A DNA stretch of 64,000 nt from Streptomyces pseudovenezuelae (GCF_029892565.1 NZ_JARXVH010000001.1:62001-126000), one strand, 5' to 3'; counted from the first letter of the stretch, positions 36,494 to 45,578 are shown. The notes: generated by a model from the letters alone, not told the origin. Numbers and translations: made by a program.

Positions 36494-37830
36494 CAGCGCG
36501 TCCCGTCCGCGAAGCCGGTGTTGAGGTGGGACTGCGACTCGCGCCGGGTGTTGAGCTCACCGCCGACGGTCCAGTACTTGCGGCCCGCGACCAGCAGTTC
36601 CTCGGCCGGGAACTTGGTGATGACCTCGCACCCGTCGGCGGTGACGACCATCTCCTCCTCGATACGAGCCGCGGACCAGCCGTCGGCGGCGGGCCAGTAG
36701 GTCTCCAGGGCGAACACCATGCCCTCTTGGAGGACTTCGGGGTGGTCGAGGGAGACGAGCCGGCTGAAGATGGGCTTCTCCCAGATCGACAGGCCGACCC
36801 CGTGGCCGTACTGCAGCGCGAAGGCCGCCGTCTCGTCGGCGAACCCGAACTCCTCGGCACGCGGCCAGACTTGGACGATGTCGGCGGTGGTGGCGCCGGG
36901 CCGGACCAGGGCGATGGCCCGGTCCATGTACTCCCGGCAGCGGACGTACGCGTCCCGCTGGGCACCGGAGGCGCTGCCGACGGCGAAGGTGCGGTAGTAG
37001 CAGGTGCGGTAGCCGAGGTGGCTGTGCAGGATGTCGAAGAAGGCGGGGTCGCCGGGGCGGATCAGTCGGTCGCTGTAGACGTGCGGGTGGGGTGAACAGC
37101 GTTCTCCCGATATGGCGTTGACGCCTTCGACGTACTCGCTGCCGAGGTCGTAGAGGACCTTGCTGACCAGTCCCACGCACTCGTTCTCGCGCACCCCGGG
37201 CCGCAGAAATCCGTACAGCTCCTCGTAGGCCGCGTCGACCATCGCGCAGGCCTGGGTGAGCAGGGATATCTCGTCGCGGGTCTTGGTTCGGCGGGCCTCC
37301 AGGAAGACCTGTTGGCCGTCGACGACATCGATGCCCTCTGCGCGCAGGGCGGCCAGTACCGGCATCTCGGCCACGTCGATGCCGAGCGGCTCGCCCGCCA
37401 GGCCGTGTTCGCGCAGCTCGTTGGCGATCTTGGCGGCCACGTCCTCGGCGATGCCCGCGTCCGGGTGGAAGGCGCCGCGCAGGGTGGAGATGCCGGCGCG
37501 GGCACCGGTGGGCGGACCGTCCTTGCCGTCGCTGTAGTCCAACCACGGGTTGTAGAGCTGGTGGTGGCGGGCGGCGGATCCGAAGTCCCAGACGATCGGC
37601 TCACCGCCGCGCACCAGCAGCGCGAAGCGGATCAGCTTGTCCATCGCCCAGGTGCCGATGTGCGTGGCGGTCATGTAGCGGATGTTGGCGAAGTCGAAGC
37701 TGAGCACCGCGCCGAGCGAGGAGCGGTTCAGGGACTCGTGCAGCCGGGCCAGCCGCTCACCGCGGAGCCGGTCCAGGTCGATGCGCTCTTCCCAGTCGAC
37801 GGCGTTGGGTCCGAATGTGCGGATCGTCAT
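36493..37830 (-). CDS. M24-family (pita-bread fold) hydrolase, creatinase/aminopeptidase P-like
   Basis: 445 residues. The N-terminal creatinase domain is about 1-190 and the catalytic pita-bread domain follows. Metal or catalytic residues that can be seen are D266 (AFFDILHSH), H343 (YGHGVGL), E376 (FALETYWP) and Glu 391-393. The second Asp of the M24 metal site is missing: the position reads TCYYRTF where others have CxDxTRTF. This enzyme may hence be metal-free like creatinase, or have one metal. ATG at 37830 follows GGGGTGG. A GTG nine bases upstream is possible. It is third in the operon. Confidence 0.82.
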   Translation of the reverse strand: MTIRTFGPNAVDWEERIDLDRLRGERLARLHESLNRSSLGAVLSFDFANIRYMTATHIGTWAMDKLIRFALLVRGGEPIVWDFGSAARHHQLYNPWLDYSDGKDGPPTGARAGISTLRGAFHPDAGIAEDVAAKIANELREHGLAGEPLGIDVAEMPVLAALRAEGIDVVDGQQVFLEARRTKTRDEISLLTQACAMVDAAYEELYGFLRPGVRENECVGLVSKVLYDLGSEYVEGVNAISGERCSPHPHVYSDRLIRPGDPAFFDILHSHLGYRTCYYRTFAVGSASGAQRDAYVRCREYMDRAIALVRPGATTADIVQVWPRAEEFGFADETAAFALQYGHGVGLSIWEKPIFSRLVSLDHPEVLQEGMVFALETYWPAADGWSAARIEEEMVVTADGCEVITKFPAEELLVAGRKYWTVGGELNTRRESQSHLNTGFADGTR

Positions 37831-37875
37831 GGCGACCACCCCTGCTTCGGAGTGAACGACCGGACCGCGGAAGTG

Positions 37876-38535
37876 TCAAGTGTTACTGAACACGAACCAG
37901 ACACCGATGGCGGGCTCCTCGCCGTCGTTGCGGTAGCGGTGCGGGGTCGTCGACTCGAAGCACACGGCGTCGCCCGGGCCCAGTGTGTACTCGTCGAAGC
38001 CGAGCGTCAGGACGAGTTCGCCGGAGGTCAGACAGCCGTACTCGGTGCCCGCGTGCCGCATGAGGCCGCCGGAGCTGGAGGAGGAGCCGCCGGGCCGATA
38101 GGTCACCTGGAGGAAGTCGACGTCCACGCCGGGCACATGGCCGAGTCGCTCCCACACGACGCCCGAGTCCAGCTCCAGCGTCTCCCGTTCATCCGGGGTG
38201 ACCAGCGGGCCGATGCGGCGGCCGGGGTCGGCGGCGAAGGCGGCGAGGGCGTGCAGGACGGTGCCGGGGATCGCGGAAGCCGTTGCCGATGCGGCGACCT
38301 GAGCGGAGGCACCGATGTCGTCGCGGCCGTCGAAGAGCGACTCGATCGAGATCCCGAGAGCCGTGGTGATCGCGTACAGCGTGCTCACGGACGGCTGGCT
38401 CTTGCCGGTCTCGATCTGCGAGACCAGGCTCGCGGAGACACCGATCTCCCGCGCCAGGGCACGCAGACCCATGCCCTTCGCTTGGCGCGCCCGCCGGATA
38501 CGGGCACCCATGGGCGGCGCTGCGGCAGGAGACAC
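37876..38535 (-). CDS. XRE-family regulator with C-terminal cupin
   Basis: 219 residues. The N-terminal helix-turn-helix is at ALAREIGVSASLVSQIETG (about 20-45). A C-terminal cupin sensor (GDAVCFESTTPHRYRN with the His) follows after a linker. Such proteins repress catabolic operons and sense a small acid or amine. GTG at 38535 has GGGGAG upstream, inside an 11-bp gap from the HAD gene. It lies within the operon it probably controls. The promoter would be upstream of the HAD gene at 39417-39499. Confidence 0.85.
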   Translation of the reverse strand: MSPAAAPPMGARIRRARQAKGMGLRALAREIGVSASLVSQIETGKSQPSVSTLYAITTALGISIESLFDGRDDIGASAQVAASATASAIPGTVLHALAAFAADPGRRIGPLVTPDERETLELDSGVVWERLGHVPGVDVDFLQVTYRPGGSSSSSGGLMRHAGTEYGCLTSGELVLTLGFDEYTLGPGDAVCFESTTPHRYRNDGEEPAIGVWFVFSNT

Positions 38536-38546
38536 GATCACTCCCC

Positions 38547-39416
38547 TCACGACCGAACGTGTGCAGCTCCATTGAACAGTACGTGCGCGATCGTGCGCAG
38601 AACGCCGTTGTCGTTGTTGGACGGCGCTATGTAGCGGGCCCTGGCGATGACGTCCGGGTGGGCGTTGGCCATGGCGAAGGACCACTCGGCGGCGTCCACC
38701 ATCTCCAGGTCGTTGAGGTAGTCGCCGAAGACCATGGTCTGCGCGGGGGTGATGCCCAGTTCGCGCTGGAGGCGGCGCAGGGCGGTGCCCTTGTTGGCGG
38801 TGGGGTTCATGACGTCGACCCAGTGCTCGCCGGAGACGACGACCTGGTGGGTCGTGGTGAACCGGGTGAGGGCCGGGGCGGTGGTCCGCGCGGCCGAGCC
38901 GAAGTCGAAGAGGGCGACCTTGAGGACGTCGTCGTCGAACACGGTGGCGTCCTCGACGATCCGGTGCTCGACGTAGTACGGGCGCACCTGGGCCAAGAAG
39001 GGCTCGTCCGTCCGCTCGACGTAGGCGGACCGCTTGCCGCAGACCACGGCCCCCACGTCCACGCCGTCGGCCACCGACTGCCGTACCGTCCGCACCAGTT
39101 CGGCGACCACGCCGGGCGTCAGCGGGTCCGAGGCGAGCTCCACGCCGTCGCGCACGACATAGGTGCCGTTCTCCGCGATGAACGCCATGCCCTCGGCCAC
39201 CTCGGCGAACTCCCGCGCCAGTGTGGCGTATTGGCGGCCGCTCGCCGGGCTGAACAGCACATCGCGCCGGCGCAGCTCGGCCAGGGTCGCCCAGAGGCCG
39301 GACGGCATCCGCTTGGCGTCGTCCAGGAGCGTGCCGTCCATGTCGGTGACGATCAGCCGGATGTCCGCGGGGCCGGTGGGGAGGTCGGTGGCGAGGGGCG
39401 CGGGGGCGGAGGACAT
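38547..39416 (-). CDS. Cof-type HAD-IIB hydrolase
   Basis: 289 residues. Motif I is VTDMDGTLLDD (nucleophile and acid Asp), the cap domain is type C2B, and motif IV is FGDYLNDLEMV. These phosphatases act on sugar phosphates, flavins and other metabolites. Start at 39416. It is the first gene of the eight-gene operon, with an 83-bp gap upstream to the P450 stop. A role in the pathway is unproven; it may simply be the operon's promoter-proximal gene. Confidence 0.87.
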   Translation of the reverse strand: MSSAPAPLATDLPTGPADIRLIVTDMDGTLLDDAKRMPSGLWATLAELRRRDVLFSPASGRQYATLAREFAEVAEGMAFIAENGTYVVRDGVELASDPLTPGVVAELVRTVRQSVADGVDVGAVVCGKRSAYVERTDEPFLAQVRPYYVEHRIVEDATVFDDDVLKVALFDFGSAARTTAPALTRFTTTHQVVVSGEHWVDVMNPTANKGTALRRLQRELGITPAQTMVFGDYLNDLEMVDAAEWSFAMANAHPDVIARARYIAPSNNDNGVLRTIAHVLFNGAAHVRS

Positions 39417-39499
39417 GACCTGCTTCCGGTGGGGGTGGACGGCACCGCCGCCCGGTCCGGACGGCTTCTCCACCCTACGTGAGCCGGTCGACGCCCAGG

Positions 39500-40927
39500 T
39501 CAGCCGCCCGACCTGATGAGTCCGGTGAGATACCGCCACAGTGAGGACCTGCGCTTGGCGCTCTGGTCGGGACCGTCTGGCGCGTCCGGCACACCCGATG
39601 CACCTGATGCGCCCGCCATGCGCGGCGGCGGGTACGACGAGACCGGAGCGGACAGTTCGTAGCGGACCGGCAGCGAGCGCAGTCCGCGCATGAACGGCGA
39701 GGAGCGCCAGGGCAGTTGGTCGACGGGGAGGGCGAGTTCGAGGTTCGAGAACCGTTCGAAGAGGCGGCCGACGCCGGCCGCCGCGATCGTCGAGGCCAGC
39801 TCGCGGGCGGGGCACTGGCGACGGCCCGCGCCCCAGGACAGGTGGGCGCGGCTGCTGATGGTGGAGGTGCCGGGTGCCGTCCTGTCGGCGAAGAGGGGAT
39901 CGGCGTGCGCGGCGGCGGAGGAGACCCACACGGGGTCGCCGGCGTGGATGGTGTACCGGCCGAGCCGCGTGTCCGCGGCGGCGAACCTCGGTACGAAGTT
40001 GACCAGCGGCGGCTTGCGCATGACCACGCGGTTCATGGTCTCCCGGACCATCCCGGCGGACAGCGCGGTGCGCACCCCGCCGTCGGCGTCCCCGGAGATG
40101 ACCTCGACGACGGTGTTGGAGATGAGGATGCCGACGTGGTCGGAGGTCATGCCGAGCAGCATGAACAGCTCCCGGGCCAGCTCGTCGACCGAGAGGTCCG
40201 GGTGGGCGGCCACCAGGTGGGAGGGGAAGTCGTCCGCGGGCCGCGCGATCTTCGAGGCGGCCAGTTCCTTGAGCGTGTGCAGCAGCCGGTCGAGGGCCGG
40301 TTCCGCGTCCGGTCCTGCGTCGAGCACCCGCCACATGTCCATCAGGGCGTCGTCGCCCTGGGAGCCGGGGAAGCCGAGCAGGTGACTCGCCGCCATCAGC
40401 GGGAGCGGCCGGGAGAACTGGGCGGACAGGTCGGCCGAGCCCGTGTCGCCGCCCTGCCCGAGCAGGGTGATCAGTTCGTCGGCGTAGCCGGTGACGGCCG
40501 CCTTGAGCCGCTTCGCCTGCGGGTTGCGCGGGTCCTGGAAGGGCCGGAGCGCGGTGTCCCAGGCGGTGCGCAGCGCGGGATAGCCGGGGCCGCCCTGGAT
40601 CAGTACGTGGTTGACCTCAAGGGACGGACCGAGCGGCCAGTCGGCGGGCACCTGGCCCTCCGAGCGGGCCCGCCAGTTCTCCAGGCCCTTCGGCCAGCCT
40701 GCGTCGTCCTGGAGCACCTGGAGCGACTCCCGGTAGCCGAGCACGAGCCAGGCGGGCACGCCCAGCAGGTCGACCGGCGCCACCGGGCCGTGCAGGTCGC
40801 GCAGCCGCTCGTAGACGAGCGCGGGGCGGGTCTCGTAGTCACGGGTCAGCAGGGGTTCGGGGGCCAGGGCCTCCAGGCGCGGACCGTCGGACACCGCGCC
40901 CCCTTCGTCGGCCAGGTGGATCTCCAT
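39500..40927 (-). CDS. Cytochrome P450 with non-standard ExxR and I-helix
   Basis: 475 residues. The heme-binding loop is HLSWGAGRRQCPARELA, with Cys372. The helix-K motif reads ETMNR (E296, R300), one residue longer than ExxR. Helix I reads LGMTSDHVG and lacks the usual A/G-G-x-D/E-T pair. These features recall the CYP157-like P450s of Streptomyces conservons. The last 45 residues are a Pro/Ser/Gly-rich tail ending in a basic amphipathic stretch (RRSSLWRYLTGLIRSGG) that may touch the membrane. No redox partner is nearby. Confidence 0.87.
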   Translation of the reverse strand: MEIHLADEGGAVSDGPRLEALAPEPLLTRDYETRPALVYERLRDLHGPVAPVDLLGVPAWLVLGYRESLQVLQDDAGWPKGLENWRARSEGQVPADWPLGPSLEVNHVLIQGGPGYPALRTAWDTALRPFQDPRNPQAKRLKAAVTGYADELITLLGQGGDTGSADLSAQFSRPLPLMAASHLLGFPGSQGDDALMDMWRVLDAGPDAEPALDRLLHTLKELAASKIARPADDFPSHLVAAHPDLSVDELARELFMLLGMTSDHVGILISNTVVEVISGDADGGVRTALSAGMVRETMNRVVMRKPPLVNFVPRFAAADTRLGRYTIHAGDPVWVSSAAAHADPLFADRTAPGTSTISSRAHLSWGAGRRQCPARELASTIAAAGVGRLFERFSNLELALPVDQLPWRSSPFMRGLRSLPVRYELSAPVSSYPPPRMAGASGASGVPDAPDGPDQSAKRRSSLWRYLTGLIRSGG

Positions 40928-41248
40928 GCGTCAGCCGCCCCCTTCGACACCGCCGGCCTGCGGACGCGGGGGACGTTACCCCAGGCGTCCCACGTGTCAC
41001 CTGTGGGGGTACTCACCGGTAGCCGATCGTGATGTCGTCAACCAGTCGTCGGCGGGCGGGCTTTGGCGGACAGGGCGACAAGGTCCGGCGGACGGCTCAG
41101 GTGGGGTGTTCGGGTCACGCGGTGACCTGCGCCTCCGACCCGCATCCGCGACCGCTCGGGCGTCACCCGTACGGTCCGGTGCGCTGGTGGGCCGGTGGGC
41201 CCGGTGGTGCGCTGAGGGGAGACCCGACCCTTCCAGGAGGCACCCGCC
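40928..41248. promoter_or_regulatory. Divergent promoter region with a 15-bp inverted repeat
   Basis: 321 bp between the P450 and lipoprotein starts, with no gene. At 41113-41127 the repeat GGTCAC-GCG-GTGACC is perfect and lies about 120 bp upstream of the lipoprotein ATG. G+T-rich repeats (GTGCGCTG-like) follow near 41180-41215. Confidence 0.4.
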
Positions 41249-42076
41249 ATGACCCGTCGTGCGTCCCTCCCCGTCCGTGCGTTCGCCACCGCGCTGGCCG
41301 CGGGCACGCTGCTGACCACCGCGGCCTGCTCGGACGACGGCGACGGCGGCTCCAGCGCCTCGGACGTCACCGACGAGGCCCGGGCCGCCTCCCCGCTGGC
41401 AGCGCGGACGTCCACCGCGCCGGCCCGGCTGACCGGGACCGGGGCGCGGGCCGCGCTGATCACCGAGGCGGACATCGAGGACGACTGGACGAAGGTCGAC
41501 GACGCGGCGACCTGGCGGAACAAGCTGCTCGTCGGCAAGGTCGACGTGGCGAACCTCCTCACCGCGAAGACGAACGCCGCCGACTGCCAGAAGCTCCTCG
41601 ACGGCCTCTACGACGACGATCTGCTGGGCAGGCCCGCGGGCGCGTCCGCGCTCACCGGCTTCGAGCAGGACGACTCCCGTCTCCTCTACCAGGTCGCCGC
41701 CTACGACCGGGCCCCGCTGGCCGCCTCCCTGACCTGGCTGGGGAGCCTGCCGGACAAGTGCGACCAGTTCACCGCGACCGACGCCAAGGACGGGAAGCGG
41801 ACGGTCCAGGTGATCGAGACCTCGGTGCCGAAGGAGGGCGACGCCCGGCGGGGGCTGCGGGTGACGGTGCAGGGCACCACGAACGGCACGGCCGCCACGC
41901 TCACCCTGGACGTCATGGCCGTACGCGTCGGTGACGACGCGATCACCGTCACCGCCGGCGGCCTCGACGGGGACGAGTCCGACTCCGCCGAGGACGCGGT
42001 GAAGGAGGGCACTCCGCGGTTGAAGGACGTCCTGGCCGGGAAGACGCCCGCCGCGGACCCCGGCAACGACGACTGA
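41249..42076 (+). CDS. Putative lipoprotein, function unknown
   Basis: 275 residues. The signal peptide ends in a lipobox-like TTAACSDDG, so the Cys at about residue 29 is probably lipidated. The mature part begins with an acidic Ser/Asp linker and then a globular domain with two cysteines (NAADCQKLL and LPDKCDQF) that may form a disulfide. No enzyme motif. Many Streptomyces lipoproteins of this size are of unknown function. AGGAGG precedes ATG 41249. The nearest downstream gene starts 103 bp on. Confidence 0.75.
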   Translation: MTRRASLPVRAFATALAAGTLLTTAACSDDGDGGSSASDVTDEARAASPLAARTSTAPARLTGTGARAALITEADIEDDWTKVDDAATWRNKLLVGKVDVANLLTAKTNAADCQKLLDGLYDDDLLGRPAGASALTGFEQDDSRLLYQVAAYDRAPLAASLTWLGSLPDKCDQFTATDAKDGKRTVQVIETSVPKEGDARRGLRVTVQGTTNGTAATLTLDVMAVRVGDDAITVTAGGLDGDESDSAEDAVKEGTPRLKDVLAGKTPAADPGNDD

Positions 42077-42178
42077 GGACGGTTCCCCGCTCCCTGGTCC
42101 CCGATTCCCGGGACACCGTGATCACCGCGCGGCACAATGGCGACGAAGGCGGCAGGCGGTGCGAGGAGGAGCAGAGTC

Positions 42179-42991
42179 GTGAGTGAGAGCCACACCCCGT
42201 CGGGCGGACCGGCCAGGCTGAACACCGGTGTGGCGCACAACGCGCGCGTGTGGAACTACTGGATCGGCGGCAAGGACAACTACGCGGTCGACCAGCAGGT
42301 CGGCGAGCAGGTCGCCGGGATGTTCCCGATCATCCGGGAGATCGCCCGCGCGGACCGCTGGTTCCTGCAGAGGGCGGTGCGGTTCCTGACGGAGGAGCGC
42401 GGGGTGCGGCAGTTCCTCGACATCGGCACCGGACTGCCGACCGCCGACAACACGCACGGGATCGCCCAGCGGATCGCGCCCGAGTCACGGATCGTCTACG
42501 TCGACAACGACCCGATCGTGCTCGCCCACGCCCGCACCCTGCTGACCGGCACCGACCAGGGCGGCACCGACTACATCGACGCCGACGTGCACGACCCGGA
42601 GGCGATCCTCGAACGCGCCGCCGGGACCCTGGACTTCACCGAGCCCGTCGCCGTGATGATGCTCGGCATCCTGAACTTCGTCCTCGACACCGAGGCGGCC
42701 CGGGACATCGCCCGGCGGATCATGGCCACGGTCCCCTCGGGCAGCTTCCTGGTCCTCACCCACCCGACCTTCGACGCCGAACTCGGCGGCGAGGGCCAGA
42801 TCCCGGCGATGAAGTTCTGGAACGAGAACGCCACGCCGCCGATCACGGCCCGCGGCGGCGCGGACGTCGCCTCGTTCTTCGAGGGCCTCGATCTCCTGGA
42901 GCCGGGCCTGGTGTCGTGCTCGCGCTGGCGTCCCGAGGCCGACTCCCCCGCCGTGGTACCGCAGTTCGGCGCGATCGCCGTGAAACCCTGA
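42179..42991 (+). CDS. SAM-dependent methyltransferase, DUF574/Methyltransf_19 family
   Basis: 270 residues. VWNYWIGGKDNYAVDQQ is the family signature. The SAM loop is FLDIGTGLPTADNTH, and IVYVDNDPIVLAHAR follows. Streptomyces genomes carry many such proteins, often beside regulators. The methyl acceptor is unknown. GTG at 42179 has GGAGGAG upstream. Starting at 42137 would add a basic leader. It is 39 bp before the glutamine-synthetase-like gene and may be in the same transcript. Confidence 0.87.
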   Translation: MSESHTPSGGPARLNTGVAHNARVWNYWIGGKDNYAVDQQVGEQVAGMFPIIREIARADRWFLQRAVRFLTEERGVRQFLDIGTGLPTADNTHGIAQRIAPESRIVYVDNDPIVLAHARTLLTGTDQGGTDYIDADVHDPEAILERAAGTLDFTEPVAVMMLGILNFVLDTEAARDIARRIMATVPSGSFLVLTHPTFDAELGGEGQIPAMKFWNENATPPITARGGADVASFFEGLDLLEPGLVSCSRWRPEADSPAVVPQFGAIAVKP

Positions 42992-43030
42992 CGCGGGCCA
43001 GCACACCGGTCGACCCGTCGAGGAGAACGT

Positions 43031-44434
43031 ATGACCACCCTTGCCGATCCCGTCCCCGGCGGGCGCCCCGGTGACGTCGAGCGGGCCACCGCGCTGAGCG
43101 GCGAACTGGCCGGGCGCGGGGTGCACGGGATCGTCCTCGCCTACGTCGACACCGCGGGCATCGGCCGGGTGAAGACGGTCCCGACGGCGAAGCTCGCCTC
43201 CGCCGCGGCCTGGGGCGTGGGCATGTCCCCGGTGTTCGACACGTTCCTCGCCAACGACTCCATCGTCACCACCGACGTCCTCGGCTCCCCCGACGGCGAT
43301 CTGCGCCTGTACCCCGACCTCGACCAACTGACCGTACTGGCCGGGCAACCCGGCTGGGCCTGGGCGCCGGTCGACCGGATCACGCAGGAGGGCGAGCCGC
43401 ATCCGGGGTGCGGTCGTACGGTGTTGCGCCGGACCGTCACCGAGGCGGCCGAGCGGCACGGCATCACCTTCAAGGCCGCCGTCGAGGTCGAGTGGGCCGT
43501 CGGCCAAGGCCCGTCCGCCACCGGCGAGTTCGCGCCGGCGCTCACGGGCCCGGCGTACGGAGCGATCCGGCAGGTCGAGCTCAGCGACTACACCGCCGAC
43601 CTGCTGGCGGCGTTCGCGGCGCAGGGCGTGGACGTCGAGCAGCTCCATCCCGAGTACGCGGCCGGGCAGTTCGAGGTCTCGGTGGGCGCGCTCGACCCGG
43701 TAGCCGCGGCCGACCGCAGCGTCCTGGTCCGGCAGACGATCCGGGCGGTGGCGGGGCGGCACGGGCTGGTCGTCTCGTTCGCGCCCGCGGTCTTCGCCGA
43801 GGGTGTCGGCAACGGCGGTCACCTCCACCTCTCCGCCTGGCGCGACGGCGTCAACCTGCACGCGGGGGGCGAGGGCCGGTACGGCATGACGGCCGACGCC
43901 GAGTCCTTCGTGGCCGGAGTCCTCGGCCGGCTCCCGGCGCTCACCGCACTGAGCGCCCCGAGCCCCGCCAGTTATCTGCGCCTCAAGCCCTCCCAGTGGG
44001 CCGGGGTGTTCACCGCCTGGGGCCGCGAGACCCGGGAGGCCGCGGTGCGTGTCGTCACCGGCACGGCGGGCCTGCGCGAGCAGGCCGCCAACCTGGAGGT
44101 GAAGCCGGTCGACCTGGCCGCCAACCCGTATCTCGCGTTCGCCGGTGTCATCGCGGCCGGACTGGACGGTCTCGCCTCGTCGGCGCCGTTGCCTCAGGAG
44201 ATCACCGGAGATCCGGCCCGTCTCGACCCCGAGGAAGCGGCGGCCCGGGGTGTGCGCCGACTGCCGGTCTCGCTCGCCGAGTCGGTCGAGGAGTTCCGCA
44301 AGGACGAGCTGTTGCGGGCCGCGCTGGGGCCGGTCCTCGCGGACGCGGTGATCGCCGTACGCCTCGGCGAGATCGCCGCCGTGGACGGGCTGGACGACGA
44401 CCGGGTGGCGGCCACCTACCGCTGGAAGTACTGA
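43031..44434 (+). CDS. Glutamine-synthetase-like enzyme (type III/FluG C-terminal or GlnA3/4-like)
   Basis: 467 residues with the GS beta-grasp and catalytic domains. Metal ligands are in AAVEVEWAVG and HPEYAAGQFEVSVG. The ATP/metal loop is GNGGHLHLSAW, and NLEVKPVDLAANPYLAFAG is the C-terminal signature with Lys where true GS has Arg. Such paralogues attach glutamate to amines other than ammonia (polyamines, ethanolamine), or do so in catabolism. It is one base from the amidohydrolase gene, so they are co-translated. Confidence 0.85.
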   Translation: MTTLADPVPGGRPGDVERATALSGELAGRGVHGIVLAYVDTAGIGRVKTVPTAKLASAAAWGVGMSPVFDTFLANDSIVTTDVLGSPDGDLRLYPDLDQLTVLAGQPGWAWAPVDRITQEGEPHPGCGRTVLRRTVTEAAERHGITFKAAVEVEWAVGQGPSATGEFAPALTGPAYGAIRQVELSDYTADLLAAFAAQGVDVEQLHPEYAAGQFEVSVGALDPVAAADRSVLVRQTIRAVAGRHGLVVSFAPAVFAEGVGNGGHLHLSAWRDGVNLHAGGEGRYGMTADAESFVAGVLGRLPALTALSAPSPASYLRLKPSQWAGVFTAWGRETREAAVRVVTGTAGLREQAANLEVKPVDLAANPYLAFAGVIAAGLDGLASSAPLPQEITGDPARLDPEEAAARGVRRLPVSLAESVEEFRKDELLRAALGPVLADAVIAVRLGEIAAVDGLDDDRVAATYRWKY

Positions 44435-44435
44435 C

Positions 44436-45563
44436 ATGGGCGCGATCCAAGCGGCGCTCGACGCACAGGAGTTGACGGACCATCACTGCCACGGCGTGGT
44501 GACTGCCGACCTTCCCCGAGAGGACTTCGAGGCGCTGCTCACCGAAGGCGGCGTCTGGCCGGGGATCTCGCCCTTCGACAGCCCGGTCGGCGTGTCGGTA
44601 CGCCGCCACTGCGCTCCCCTGCTCGACCTGCCGAGGCACGCACCCATCGACGACTACCTGGCGCGGCGCGCCGAGTTGGGCTGGCGCGAGGTCAACCGCC
44701 GCTTCCTGGCCGCCGGTTCGACGGACGTGTTCTGCGTGGACACCGGGTACACCCCGGACCGGCTCACCACACCCGCCGAACTGGCGGACACCGTGGGCGG
44801 CTCGGCGTACGAGGTGGTGCGGCTGGAGAGCGTCGCCGAGGCGGTGGCGGCGAAGGGCGTCGAACCCGCCGAGTACGCCGCCGTGTTCCGTGCGGCCGCC
44901 CGGGAAGCGGTGGGGCGGCCGGGTGTGGTGGCGGTGAAGTCCGTGGCCGCCTACCGCACCGGCTTCGACCTGGACCCGGCCCGGCCCTCGGCGGACGAGG
45001 TCACCGAGGCGGCCCGGCGCTGGCTGGCGGCCGGTGGCCGACTGGCGGACCCGGTCCTCGTACGCCATCTGCTGTGGACCGCCGTCGATCTCGGGCTGCC
45101 GCTCCAACTGCACGTCGGATTCGGCGACAACGACATCCGGCTGCACCGCTGTGACCCCGCCCACCTCACCGACTGGCTGCACCTGACCGCCGGCACGATC
45201 CCGGTGCTCCTGCTGCACTGTTGGCCCTACCAGCGCCAGGCCGCCTACCTCGCGGCTGTGTTCGAGCAGGTGTATCTCGACGTGGGGCTCACCCTGCACC
45301 ACGTGGGTCCGGCCCGGGCCGGCGCGGTCCTGGCGGAGGCGATGGAGATCACTCCGTACCGCAAACTGCTGTACAGCTCGGACGCGTACGGTCTGGCTGA
45401 GTTCTACTGTCTGGGTGCGCTGGCCTTCCGGCGGGGTCTGACCGGTCTGCTTCAGGACCGGGTGGACGCCGACGAGCTGAGCCTGCCCGACGCCCTGCGG
45501 ATCGCCCGGTGGGCGGGCGCGGACAACGCTCGCCGGGTCTACCGTCTGCCCGGCCCCTCCTGA
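44436..45563 (+). CDS. Amidohydrolase, FluG N-terminal-like
   Basis: 375 residues. The metal-dependent barrel opens with LTDHHCHGVVTADLPRE (His-x-His-like) and has a late Asp in LLYSSDAYGLAEFY. It resembles the N-terminal half of fungal FluG, whose C-terminal half is a GS-like domain. The two are adjacent genes here. The product may hydrolyse a gamma-glutamyl amide or a related lactone. The next gene (NUDIX-like) starts 15 bp after it. Confidence 0.82.
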   Translation: MGAIQAALDAQELTDHHCHGVVTADLPREDFEALLTEGGVWPGISPFDSPVGVSVRRHCAPLLDLPRHAPIDDYLARRAELGWREVNRRFLAAGSTDVFCVDTGYTPDRLTTPAELADTVGGSAYEVVRLESVAEAVAAKGVEPAEYAAVFRAAAREAVGRPGVVAVKSVAAYRTGFDLDPARPSADEVTEAARRWLAAGGRLADPVLVRHLLWTAVDLGLPLQLHVGFGDNDIRLHRCDPAHLTDWLHLTAGTIPVLLLHCWPYQRQAAYLAAVFEQVYLDVGLTLHHVGPARAGAVLAEAMEITPYRKLLYSSDAYGLAEFYCLGALAFRRGLTGLLQDRVDADELSLPDALRIARWAGADNARRVYRLPGPS

Positions 45564-45578
45564 AAGTATGATCAAGCA

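Noticed and set aside
36493..37830. M24 enzyme as DMSP lyase DddP
   Set aside because: DddP keeps both metal Asp residues and has different neighbours. One Asp is missing here.
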